Positions 13,201 to 20,141 of a stretch of DNA of 20,141 bases are shown piece after piece (the stretch's first letter is position 1; each line of letters opens with the position of its first letter). The stretch is from positions 1-20,141 of the forward strand of contig CAKQHO010000054.1 of NCBI GenBank assembly GCA_934234185.1. The letters run 5' to 3'. The notes beneath the pieces were generated by a model. That model searched no databases. It had not been told where the DNA came from and saw nothing but the letters and a program-made list of their open reading frames with translations. This DNA comes from an uncultured Psychrobacillus sp. (GTDB lineage Bacteria; Bacillota; Bacilli; Bacillales_A; Planococcaceae). The translations under genes were made by a program, and so were the position numbers.

Positions 13201-15611
13201 TTGTAGGGGTAATTGTAGATGTAGCTGCATATCCAATTGACCGTCCCTTCGATTATCGTGTACCACCTCATTTAGAGAACTTGGTAGAAAAGGGAAGCCG
13301 AGTGCACGTGCCCTTTGGGAATCGTAGGGTGCAAGGGTTTATTACCGAAGTTAAACGAAGCACTGATGTGGATCAATCAAAGCTTAAGGAAGTCCAATCT
13401 ATCATCGATGTAGAGCCAGTCATTACGGACGAGCTGTTGGATTTATCGAAATGGATGACGAAAAAGACGTTATGCTATGAAATAGACGCACTCCAGGTAA
13501 TGCTGCCTGCTGCGTTACGTGCATCCTACAAGAAGTTCATCAAAATAATAGATCCTCCTAACATAGAGGATGAATTGAAAGTCTTGTTTGGTAATAGAGA
13601 CAAGCTACCATACGAGGCATTTGAAAAGGCTGGTTTGCTGCCTCAGATGAAGAAGCATTTGACCGATGGCTCGATGGAGCTTGAAAATGTGATTAAGCAG
13701 CAAGCGAAACCAAAAACAGTGACCACATATCATTTAGTCAACGACAGAGAATTTCTATTTGAGCAAATGAATAAAATGACAAAGCAGGCAGCAAAGCAAC
13801 GTGAGCTTCTAGAGTGGATCATTGCTCAACAAGAGGATAAGGCCTATACGATGCAAGAATTAGTGGAGGCCACGCATATAAGCAATGCTACTGTAAAAAC
13901 ATTGATTGGTAAGGGATTATTACTAAAAGCTCAGGAAGAGATTTACCGGGAAATCACCTCCTTAGATTATCAAGATCAGGACAATCGAGTTGAGTTAAAC
14001 GAAGAGCAGGCAAACGCTCTAGCCGAGATAACAGCTGCTCAAAATCAGCAGCAACCCACGACGTTTTTATTGCACGGTATTACTGGCAGTGGGAAAACAG
14101 AGATCTACTTGCATGCAATAGAAAACGCTATTTCCAAAGGGGAGCAAGCGATTATGCTTGTGCCGGAGATTTCGTTAACCCCTCAGATGACACGGCGCTT
14201 TAAGCTTCGTTTTGGAGATCAGGTCGCTGTCATGCATAGTGGATTATCCGTGGGAGAGAAGTTTGATGAATGGCGAAAAATTTGGCGCGGAGAGGTAATG
14301 GTAGTTGTAGGTGCGAGGTCTGCCATCTTTGCTCCCTTTAAAAACCTAGGGGTAATCATTTTAGATGAAGAGCATGAGTCCTCCTACAAGCAGGAGGATA
14401 CTCCGCGATACCATGCAAGAGATGTGGCGATTTGGAGAGGGGAATATCACCAATGTCCAATTATCCTTGGAAGTGCTACTCCCTCTCTTGAATCCTATGC
14501 CAGAGCCTCCAAAGGAGTATATACACTTCTTACGCTAAATAAGCGTGCAAAGGAGCAGGCGTTACCTACAGTGAACATTGTTGATATGCGTGCAGAGCTT
14601 AAGGGTGGCAATCGCTCCATGTTTAGTGTTCCGCTTGCTGATGCAATACGGGAAAAGCTTGAGAAGAAAGAACAAATTGTGCTCTTTCTAAACAAGAGAG
14701 GATTTTCTTCTTTCGTGCTATGTAGAGATTGTGGAACGGTAGTGGAATGTGAAAACTGTGATATTTCTCTTACGTACCACCGCAATGGAGAGCATTTAAA
14801 ATGCCATTATTGCGGTCACGAGGAGCCCGTTCCTCATCAATGTCCTGAATGTGCAAGTGAGCATATCCGCTTTTTTGGAACAGGTACACAAAAGGTAGAG
14901 GAAGAAATCACGAAGCTGTTTCCTTATGCCAGAGTGCTACGCATGGACGTGGACACAACAAGGACGAAGGGCTCTCATGAACGGATTCTAAAAGAATTTG
15001 GAGACGGGGGCGCTGATATTCTTCTTGGGACACAAATGATTGCTAAGGGGCTGGACTTTCCTAATATTACGTTAGTAGGAGTATTGAATGCAGACACTAC
15101 TCTTCATCTAGCTGATTTTCGTGCCTCTGAAAAGACCTTCCAGCTTATGACGCAGGTGAGCGGAAGAGCGGGCAGGCATCAGAAGGAGGGAGTTGTGTTT
15201 ATCCAAACCTATACCCCCGAACATTATGCTATTGAGTTTTCCAAAAATCAGCTTTACGAACCATTTTATAAAAATGAAATGATGATGCGTAAACAATATG
15301 AATATCCGCCATTCTACTATGTGACACTCGTACAGGTGACTCATGAGAATGTGCTGGTTGCGGCAGAATATGCGAAGCTAGCAACAGACTGGCTAAGAGA
15401 AAACCTTTCACCTAATACGATGGTTATCGGTCCGACAGCTAGTGCAATTAGCAGAATCCAAAATAGATATCGCTATCAATGTTTGATAAAATACAAAAAA
15501 GAACCATTATTAATAGAAAAATTACAGCAATTAATTAAAATTTACCGTACGGAATGGATGAAAAAGGGAGTAATATTATCCGTTGATTTGGACCCATCCA
15601 CGATTTTATAA
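13197..15611 (+). CDS. priA: Primosomal protein N' (replication restart helicase PriA)
   Basis: This 804-aa 3'-5' DNA helicase recognises stalled forks and D-loops and reloads the replisome. Order of parts: N-terminal 3'-DNA-binding domain (1-about 105, starting VGVIVDVAAYPIDRPFDY), winged helix, helicase lobe 1 with Walker A GITGSGKT (294-301) and DEEH box (390-393), GSATPS motif III, a zinc-binding insert with eight cysteines (509, 512, 518, 521, 536, 539, 549, 552), and helicase lobe 2 with FGTGTQKVEEE and the QVSGRAGR motif. Length matches the Bacillus protein. The start overlaps coaBC by ATGA with only a weak ribosome binding site, so coupled translation is likely. def follows 25 bases later. 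Confidence 0.97.
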   Translation: MIVGVIVDVAAYPIDRPFDYRVPPHLENLVEKGSRVHVPFGNRRVQGFITEVKRSTDVDQSKLKEVQSIIDVEPVITDELLDLSKWMTKKTLCYEIDALQVMLPAALRASYKKFIKIIDPPNIEDELKVLFGNRDKLPYEAFEKAGLLPQMKKHLTDGSMELENVIKQQAKPKTVTTYHLVNDREFLFEQMNKMTKQAAKQRELLEWIIAQQEDKAYTMQELVEATHISNATVKTLIGKGLLLKAQEEIYREITSLDYQDQDNRVELNEEQANALAEITAAQNQQQPTTFLLHGITGSGKTEIYLHAIENAISKGEQAIMLVPEISLTPQMTRRFKLRFGDQVAVMHSGLSVGEKFDEWRKIWRGEVMVVVGARSAIFAPFKNLGVIILDEEHESSYKQEDTPRYHARDVAIWRGEYHQCPIILGSATPSLESYARASKGVYTLLTLNKRAKEQALPTVNIVDMRAELKGGNRSMFSVPLADAIREKLEKKEQIVLFLNKRGFSSFVLCRDCGTVVECENCDISLTYHRNGEHLKCHYCGHEEPVPHQCPECASEHIRFFGTGTQKVEEEITKLFPYARVLRMDVDTTRTKGSHERILKEFGDGGADILLGTQMIAKGLDFPNITLVGVLNADTTLHLADFRASEKTFQLMTQVSGRAGRHQKEGVVFIQTYTPEHYAIEFSKNQLYEPFYKNEMMMRKQYEYPPFYYVTLVQVTHENVLVAAEYAKLATDWLRENLSPNTMVIGPTASAISRIQNRYRYQCLIKYKKEPLLIEKLQQLIKIYRTEWMKKGVILSVDLDPSTIL

Positions 15612-15636
15612 GCTGTATGGAAAAGAGGAATAAAAC

Positions 15637-16125
15637 ATGGCAATTCGACCAATTATCACACATCCAAATGATCTACTCACACAGGAATGTAAGGAAATTA
15701 CTGTTTTCGATGAAAAGCTTGCTAGCCTATTGGATGACATGTACGATACAATGCTTGCTTCAGATGGAATCGGAATCGCTGCCCCGCAGGTAGGAGAAAC
15801 GATTCAAGCAGCTATTGTGGACCTAGGGGAAGGGCAAGAAGTAATTGAGCTAATCAATCCAGTGGTTGTAGAAGTTGGTGGCTCCGAAATCGAAGTAGAA
15901 GGCTGTCTTAGCTTTCCAGATATTTATGGAGAAGTGGAACGACCATTCTATGTAAAGGTAGAAGCACAGGATAGAGATGGTTCCTTATATGAGTTAGAGG
16001 CTGAGGACTATGAGGCTAGAGCCATTCTCCATGAAATTGATCATCTACATGGGATTTTATTTACCTCTAAAGTTATTCGCTATGTGGATTTAGAAGAGCT
16101 AGAAGCAGAGGAGGAAGAGCTATGA
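15637..16125 (+). CDS. def: Peptide deformylase
   Basis: This 162-aa metal-dependent enzyme removes the formyl group from the N-terminal Met of new proteins. The three family motifs are present: GIGIAAPQVG (44-53), EGCLSFP (88-94, metal ligand Cys90) and HEIDHLHG (132-139, ligands His132 and His136, catalytic Glu133). EGCLSFP and the short form mark it as type 1. The ATG has AGAGGA upstream. Its stop overlaps the fmt start (ATGA), so the formylation and deformylation enzymes are coupled. A very acidic tail (EELEAEEEEL) closes the protein. A second def copy, common in Bacillales, would be elsewhere. Confidence 0.97.
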   Translation: MAIRPIITHPNDLLTQECKEITVFDEKLASLLDDMYDTMLASDGIGIAAPQVGETIQAAIVDLGEGQEVIELINPVVVEVGGSEIEVEGCLSFPDIYGEVERPFYVKVEAQDRDGSLYELEAEDYEARAILHEIDHLHGILFTSKVIRYVDLEELEAEEEEL

Positions 16126-17063
16126 CATCGATTGTATTCATGGGGACTCCCGCGTTCTCAGCTCCCATCTTAAGAATGCTAGTAGAAGAAGGTTATCATA
16201 TATTAGCTGTCGTAACACAGCCAGATCGTCCTGTTGGTAGAAAAAAGGTACTAACGCCGACTCCAGTTAAAGAAGAAGCTGTGCAACTTGGATTGACGGT
16301 TCTCCAGCCGCAAAAGCTAAAGGGTTCCGAGGAACTTCAGCAAATACTAGATCTGAACCCAGATCTTATTGTTACCGCTGCTTTTGGGCAGCTTTTGCCA
16401 AAGGATCTGCTAGATGCTCCAAAGCTTGGCTGTATCAATGTCCATGCATCCTTGTTGCCAGCTTATAGAGGTGGTGCTCCAATTCATCAAGCTATTATTG
16501 ATGGGCAAGATAAAACAGGTGTCACTATCATGTATATGGAGGAAAAGCTTGATGCTGGAGATATTATCTCCCAGCGAGAGATATCGATTTCTCATCATGA
16601 TGATACAGGGCTGCTTTTTGATAAGCTAAGTGAGGTAGGGAAAGAGCTATTAAAAGAAACGCTGCCTTCTATTATTAATGGCACAAACGAACGTTTGAAA
16701 CAGGATGAGTCTCTTGTGACATATGCTAAAAATATCTCGCGAGAGCAGGAAAGAATTAGTTGGAATCAATCGGCACTCGAAATTCATAACCAAATTAGAG
16801 GTCTTCATCCTTGGCCTGTTGCATATACAACATTAGATGGACAAACAGTGAAAATTTGGAGAGCAGATGTAGAAAAAGGAACTTCGTCCAAAGAGCCAGG
16901 CGTAGTGGTAAAGCTAGAGAAGGATTATTTTGTAGTTCAAACTGGCGCTAACGAAATGATTCGTATTTTAGACTTACAGCCAGCGGGTAAAAAGAAAATG
17001 AGCTCAACCGATTATTTACGTGGCGTTGGTTCGAAATTGCAATTAGGAGATAAATTTGAATGA
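16122..17063 (+). CDS. fmt: Methionyl-tRNA formyltransferase
   Basis: This 313-aa enzyme transfers a formyl group from 10-formyl-tetrahydrofolate to initiator Met-tRNA. The N-terminal Rossmann-like formyltransferase domain has INVHASLLPAYRGGAPI with catalytic Asn106 and His108, and the Asp144 in EKLDAGD. The basic loop VGRKKVLTPTPVK (38-50) contacts tRNA. The C-terminal OB-like domain (about 205-313) has the usual NQIRGLHPWP. Length is normal. It starts inside the def stop and ends inside the rsmB start, both ATGA overlaps. Confidence 0.97.
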   Translation: MTSIVFMGTPAFSAPILRMLVEEGYHILAVVTQPDRPVGRKKVLTPTPVKEEAVQLGLTVLQPQKLKGSEELQQILDLNPDLIVTAAFGQLLPKDLLDAPKLGCINVHASLLPAYRGGAPIHQAIIDGQDKTGVTIMYMEEKLDAGDIISQREISISHHDDTGLLFDKLSEVGKELLKETLPSIINGTNERLKQDESLVTYAKNISREQERISWNQSALEIHNQIRGLHPWPVAYTTLDGQTVKIWRADVEKGTSSKEPGVVVKLEKDYFVVQTGANEMIRILDLQPAGKKKMSSTDYLRGVGSKLQLGDKFE

Positions 17064-18412
17064 CAAAAAAATCAGAGAAAATTTGGAATGGTAATGTTCG
17101 AGATGCCGCATTGTCCATATTAATGGCTGTAGAGAAGAAACAGGCTTATAGCAATCTTTTACTGCATCAAACAATTGAAAAATATGAAATTGACCCAAAG
17201 GATCGTGCATTGCTTACGGAGTTAACTTATGGAACAATCCAGCATAAGATGACGTTAGATTATTATTTAGAGCCATTCATCAAAGGAAAGCTAGATGATT
17301 GGGTTAGACAGCTTCTTCGACTTTCTCTATATCAAATCCACTACCTTTCTAGAATTCCTGACCATGCTGCGGTAAATGAAGCAGTGGAGATTTCTAAAAG
17401 ACGAGGACATAAGGGAATAGCTGGAGTAGTAAATGGTATTTTGCGCTCCATTCTAAGAGAAGGAGTTCGTTCAACAGAGAAAATTACAGATCCAGTGGAA
17501 CGATTATCGGTTGAAACTAGTCATCCGTTATGGATGGTAAAACGTTTTATAGCAGAGTACGGTATCGAGGATACAGAGAAAATGCTGAAGGAAAATAATG
17601 AGCCGCCTGTTACCACTCTACGCGTCAATCTCTTTAAGCGGACAGTTGATCAAGTGCTTCATTTAATGACACAAGAAGGATATGTAGTAGCGAAAAGCGA
17701 AAAGATACCAGAGTGTATTTACTTATTTAATGGTCAGGCAGCAAAAACGACTGCTTTCCAAAAAGGCTTTGTGACAATTCAAGATGAAAGCTCTATGATT
17801 CCTGCTCATGCTCTTCAAGCGGAGCCAGGGATGAGCGTACTTGATATGTGTGCAGCACCGGGTGGGAAGACAACTCATATAGCGGAGAAAATGAAAAATA
17901 CAGGAAAATTAGTGGCGATGGATATTCATCAGCATAAGTTAAAGCTCGTTCGAGAAAATGCAGACCGACTAGGCTTTAGCTTTATTGAAACGATGGAAAT
18001 GGATGCTAGAAAAGCCTCTGAAATCTTTCCAGCAGCCTCCTTCGATCGTATTTTAGTCGATGCTCCATGTAGTGGCCTTGGTGTAGTAAAACGCAAGCCT
18101 GATATTAAGTACACGAAGAGTGAAAAGGACTTTGATTCTCTTAAGCCAATTCAACTGAAGCTTTTAGAAGAAGCCCATACACTTTTAAAGCCTGAAGGGA
18201 TTCTAGTCTATAGTACTTGTACAGTAGACCGTGAAGAAAATGAGGGGACGACTAAAATATTTTTAGAAAAACATCCTGATATGCAACTAACATCCTTTCC
18301 AGACGTTATAAAAGATATCAAGAAGCAAGATCAGGAAGGTATGCTCCAAATTTTTCCTCAAGATTTAAGAAGTGATGGTTTTTATGTAGCTGTTTTTCAA
18401 AAAAAGAGCTGA
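17060..18412 (+). CDS. rsmB: 16S rRNA (cytosine-967-C5)-methyltransferase
   Basis: This 450-aa SAM-dependent enzyme makes m5C at 16S position 967 (E. coli numbering). The N-terminal NusB-like RNA-binding domain (about 10-140, with LLTELTYGTIQ and LPDHAAVNEAV-type residues) is followed by the Rossmann methyltransferase with the SAM motif LDMCAAPGGKT (261-271), DAPCSGLG (Cys337, release Cys) and YSTCT (Cys387, expected nucleophile). Length and parts are normal. It overlaps fmt by ATGA. In B. subtilis rlmN comes next; here prpC begins 40 bases after the rsmB stop. Confidence 0.96.
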   Translation: MTKKSEKIWNGNVRDAALSILMAVEKKQAYSNLLLHQTIEKYEIDPKDRALLTELTYGTIQHKMTLDYYLEPFIKGKLDDWVRQLLRLSLYQIHYLSRIPDHAAVNEAVEISKRRGHKGIAGVVNGILRSILREGVRSTEKITDPVERLSVETSHPLWMVKRFIAEYGIEDTEKMLKENNEPPVTTLRVNLFKRTVDQVLHLMTQEGYVVAKSEKIPECIYLFNGQAAKTTAFQKGFVTIQDESSMIPAHALQAEPGMSVLDMCAAPGGKTTHIAEKMKNTGKLVAMDIHQHKLKLVRENADRLGFSFIETMEMDARKASEIFPAASFDRILVDAPCSGLGVVKRKPDIKYTKSEKDFDSLKPIQLKLLEEAHTLLKPEGILVYSTCTVDREENEGTTKIFLEKHPDMQLTSFPDVIKDIKKQDQEGMLQIFPQDLRSDGFYVAVFQKKS

Positions 18413-18415
18413 AAA

Positions 18416-18446
18416 GTTCCTCTGCTCAAACCATAAAGAGGTGAAC
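18416..18446 (+). promoter_or_regulatory. Possible hairpin masking the prpC ribosome binding site
   Basis: GTTC and CTCT (18416-18423) can pair with AGAG and GAAC (18437-18446) with a two-base bulge. This would cover GAGGTG, the Shine-Dalgarno of prpC. The stem is only four plus four base pairs, so any effect is speculative. Ribosomes finishing rsmB (stop at 18410-18412) would melt or approach it. Confidence 0.25.
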
Positions 18447-18452
18447 GATTAG

Positions 18453-19187
18453 ATGAATTTCGTTGTGAATACTGATGTTGGGATGAAAAGAACGGTGAAT
18501 GAGGACCGGGTAGGTGTATTTAGTCGTGATGGTCGTGTCGTTGCAGTAATTGCTGATGGCATGGGCGGTCATAATGCTGGAGATGTTGCGAGTGAAATTG
18601 CCATTACAGAGTTTGAAAAATATTTTCAAACCTATGACTCTTCTGTTTTGGATGCAAGGGAATGGCTAACATACACCTTTCAAAACATTAACCAAATGAT
18701 ATCTAAGCATTCCAACTCTCATGAGGGCTGTGAGGGAATGGGTACTACATTGATTGCTGGTCTCTTTGAAAATGACAAAGGGGTTATTGCTCATATTGGA
18801 GATAGCAGGGTATATCAGGTAACAAAGGATAGCGTAGATCAAATCACACGAGACCATTCCTATGTTAATGTTTTAATCGATTCTGGAGAAATTAATGAGG
18901 AGCAAGCAAAGTCTCATCCTATGAAAAATGTCATGATGAAGGCAGTTGGAACAGAAAAAGCTATTCATCCGGACTTTTTTGACGTACAGTTTGAGCCGAA
19001 TTCATATTTCTTATTTTGTACAGATGGATTGAGCAACAAGCTAAGCGAATCTTTTATTCAGGAAATATTATTTTCGGATAAATCTCTTGAAGCAAAAGGT
19101 GAGCTTTTGATTAAGGAAGCAAATAACTCTGGCGGAGAAGACAATATTTCCTTAATTTTACTTACAAATAAGGAACAGGAGGTGTAA
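18453..19187 (+). CDS. prpC: PPM/PP2C-family Ser/Thr protein phosphatase PrpC (Stp)
   Basis: This 244-aa cytosolic phosphatase removes phosphate from Ser/Thr, including on the kinase PrkC and its substrates. Metal-binding motifs of the family are all present: RTVNED (Asp18), ADGMGGHNAGD (Asp35), GDSRVY (116-121), CTDGLS (Asp191) and GEDNIS (Asp230). Bacterial Stp enzymes use them to hold two or three Mn/Mg ions. GAGGTG is nine bases from the ATG. prkC starts three bases after its stop, the standard phosphatase-kinase pair, so their opposing activities are set in one transcript. No damage seen. Confidence 0.96.
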   Translation: MNFVVNTDVGMKRTVNEDRVGVFSRDGRVVAVIADGMGGHNAGDVASEIAITEFEKYFQTYDSSVLDAREWLTYTFQNINQMISKHSNSHEGCEGMGTTLIAGLFENDKGVIAHIGDSRVYQVTKDSVDQITRDHSYVNVLIDSGEINEEQAKSHPMKNVMMKAVGTEKAIHPDFFDVQFEPNSYFLFCTDGLSNKLSESFIQEILFSDKSLEAKGELLIKEANNSGGEDNISLILLTNKEQEV

Positions 19188-19190
19188 GGA

Positions 19191-20141
19191 ATGCTGATAG
19201 GTAAACGAATTGGTGGCAGATACAAGCTATTAGAGATGATTGGCGGAGGCGGCATGTCCAATGTATATTTGGCGCATGATATGATTTTAGATAGAGATGT
19301 TGCTATTAAAGTGCTGCGCTATGATTTTTCTAATGAAGAAGAGCTGCGCCGGCGCTTTCAACGAGAGGCTTTATCTGCAACCAGCCTTACACACCCGAAC
19401 ATTGTAAATATTTATGATGTGGGAGAAGACGAGGATATCCATTATATCGTAATGGAATATGTTAAAGGGGAAACATTAAAACAATACATACAAAGGAATG
19501 CGCCAATCTCACCGAGTAAATCGATCGCTATTATGCGACAGCTTACTTCTGCCATCGCAACCGCTCACCAAAATCACATTATTCATCGTGATATTAAACC
19601 ACAGAACATTTTAGTGGACGAGCATGGGGACATCAAAATAACTGATTTTGGTATTGCGATGGCTCTTAGTGCAACCTCTCACACGCAGACAAACTCTGTC
19701 TTAGGAACAGTGCATTATCTTTCCCCAGAGCAAGCGAGAGGCGGGACTGCTACTAGGCAATCAGATATCTATGCTTTGGGAATCGTGTTGTTCGAGTTGT
19801 TAACAGGACAAGTACCTTTTTCTGGTGAGTCAGCAGTATCCATTGCATTGAAGCATTTACAGTCGGAGACTCCTTCTGTTCGTGCAATGGTGTCAAGCAT
19901 TCCTCAAAGTTTAGAAAATGTAGTATTAAAGGCTACAGCGAAAGATCAAAGAAACCGTTATCGTTCTGCAGAGGAAATGGAGAGAGATTTATCGACCTCC
20001 TTATCAGCAGACCGTGCCGATGAAGCTAAATTTGTCATAGAAACTGATGAAGGTGCTACGAAGGTTCTTCCAATTATCAAAGAACCAGTTCCTTACGAAG
20101 AGGTAGCAGAAACGAAGAAAATGGATCCTGTGAATACAGCC
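19191..20141 (+). CDS. prkC: Ser/Thr protein kinase PrkC (partial, N-terminal kinase domain)
   Basis: The frame is open from ATG 19191 to the right edge (317 codons), so the C-terminus is missing. The kinase domain has the glycine loop IGGGGMSNVY (18-26), VAIK with catalytic Lys40, HRDIKPQN (Asp134), DFG (Asp152), and an activation segment with several Thr/Ser ending in GTVHYLSPEQARG. This is the Hanks-type kinase that senses peptidoglycan fragments and lipid II through outer PASTA domains in Firmicutes. The transmembrane helix and PASTA repeats would lie beyond the window. From about residue 275 the sequence is an acidic, low-complexity juxtamembrane linker, as in other PrkC proteins. AGGAGGTG is seven bases from the ATG. 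Confidence 0.95.
   Translation, partial: MLIGKRIGGRYKLLEMIGGGGMSNVYLAHDMILDRDVAIKVLRYDFSNEEELRRRFQREALSATSLTHPNIVNIYDVGEDEDIHYIVMEYVKGETLKQYIQRNAPISPSKSIAIMRQLTSAIATAHQNHIIHRDIKPQNILVDEHGDIKITDFGIAMALSATSHTQTNSVLGTVHYLSPEQARGGTATRQSDIYALGIVLFELLTGQVPFSGESAVSIALKHLQSETPSVRAMVSSIPQSLENVVLKATAKDQRNRYRSAEEMERDLSTSLSADRADEAKFVIETDEGATKVLPIIKEPVPYEEVAETKKMDPVNTA

Noticed and set aside
14495..15411. Several minus-strand frames of 60-96 aa inside priA
   Set aside because: They are antisense shadows of an intact PriA with all motifs, and lack ribosome binding sites.

Overview
The window looks like a low-to-moderate GC Gram-positive chromosome of the order Bacillales. The best guess is a Planococcaceae/Caryophanaceae genus (Psychrobacillus, Sporosarcina or Lysinibacillus-like). 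Reasons: the gmk-rpoZ-coaBC-priA-def-fmt-rsmB-prpC-prkC order, strong AGGAGG-type ribosome binding sites, TTG and GTG starts, TGTNAN7TNACA nitrogen-control boxes, and omega, PriA and RqcH sequences of the Bacillus type. The genus is inference.

Layout. 1-248 is the start of a minus-strand exported protein that runs off the left edge. 249-1262 is about 1 kb of gene-poor DNA. It holds an inverted repeat, a small membrane-protein ORF that looks frameshifted, a GC-richer block that resembles a degenerate intergenic repeat, and a 21-bp periodic repeat built on the core TACTTGCG. 1263-2308 has a 10-codon leader ORF, a Gfo/Idh/MocA-type oxidoreductase and a strong terminator. 2385-5563 is a plus-strand unit of three genes: an ammonium transporter behind two perfect TnrA/GlnR boxes, a GlnD/DUF294-like nucleotidyltransferase, and a DEDDh 3'-5' exonuclease. 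5662-8862 is minus strand: an RraA/HMG-aldolase-fold protein with a small two-helix membrane protein, an M28 zinc-peptidase lipoprotein, and an unknown exported protein with a C-terminal membrane anchor. 9011-10696 (minus) encodes RqcH, the NEMF-family ribosome quality-control factor. After a 372-bp divergent region with its own promoter-like and hairpin signals, 11072 to the right edge is the conserved housekeeping operon.

How the genes work together. The right half combines nucleotide supply (Gmk), RNA polymerase (omega), CoA synthesis (CoaBC), replication restart (PriA), initiator-Met-tRNA formylation and deformylation (Fmt, Def), 16S rRNA methylation (RsmB) and the PrpC/PrkC Ser/Thr signalling pair. 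Most of these genes overlap by ATGA or lie a few bases apart, so they are probably translationally coupled. Compared with the Bacillus subtilis layout as I remember it, yloB-yloC-remA are missing between rqcH and gmk, and rlmN is missing between rsmB and prpC.

The best candidate for something under-described is the nitrogen-controlled amt + DUF294 nucleotidyltransferase + DEDDh exonuclease module. It has no adjacent glnK, an unusual ExoII motif, and a 12-bp hairpin between genes 1 and 2. The 21-bp periodic repeat is the best unexplained non-coding signal.
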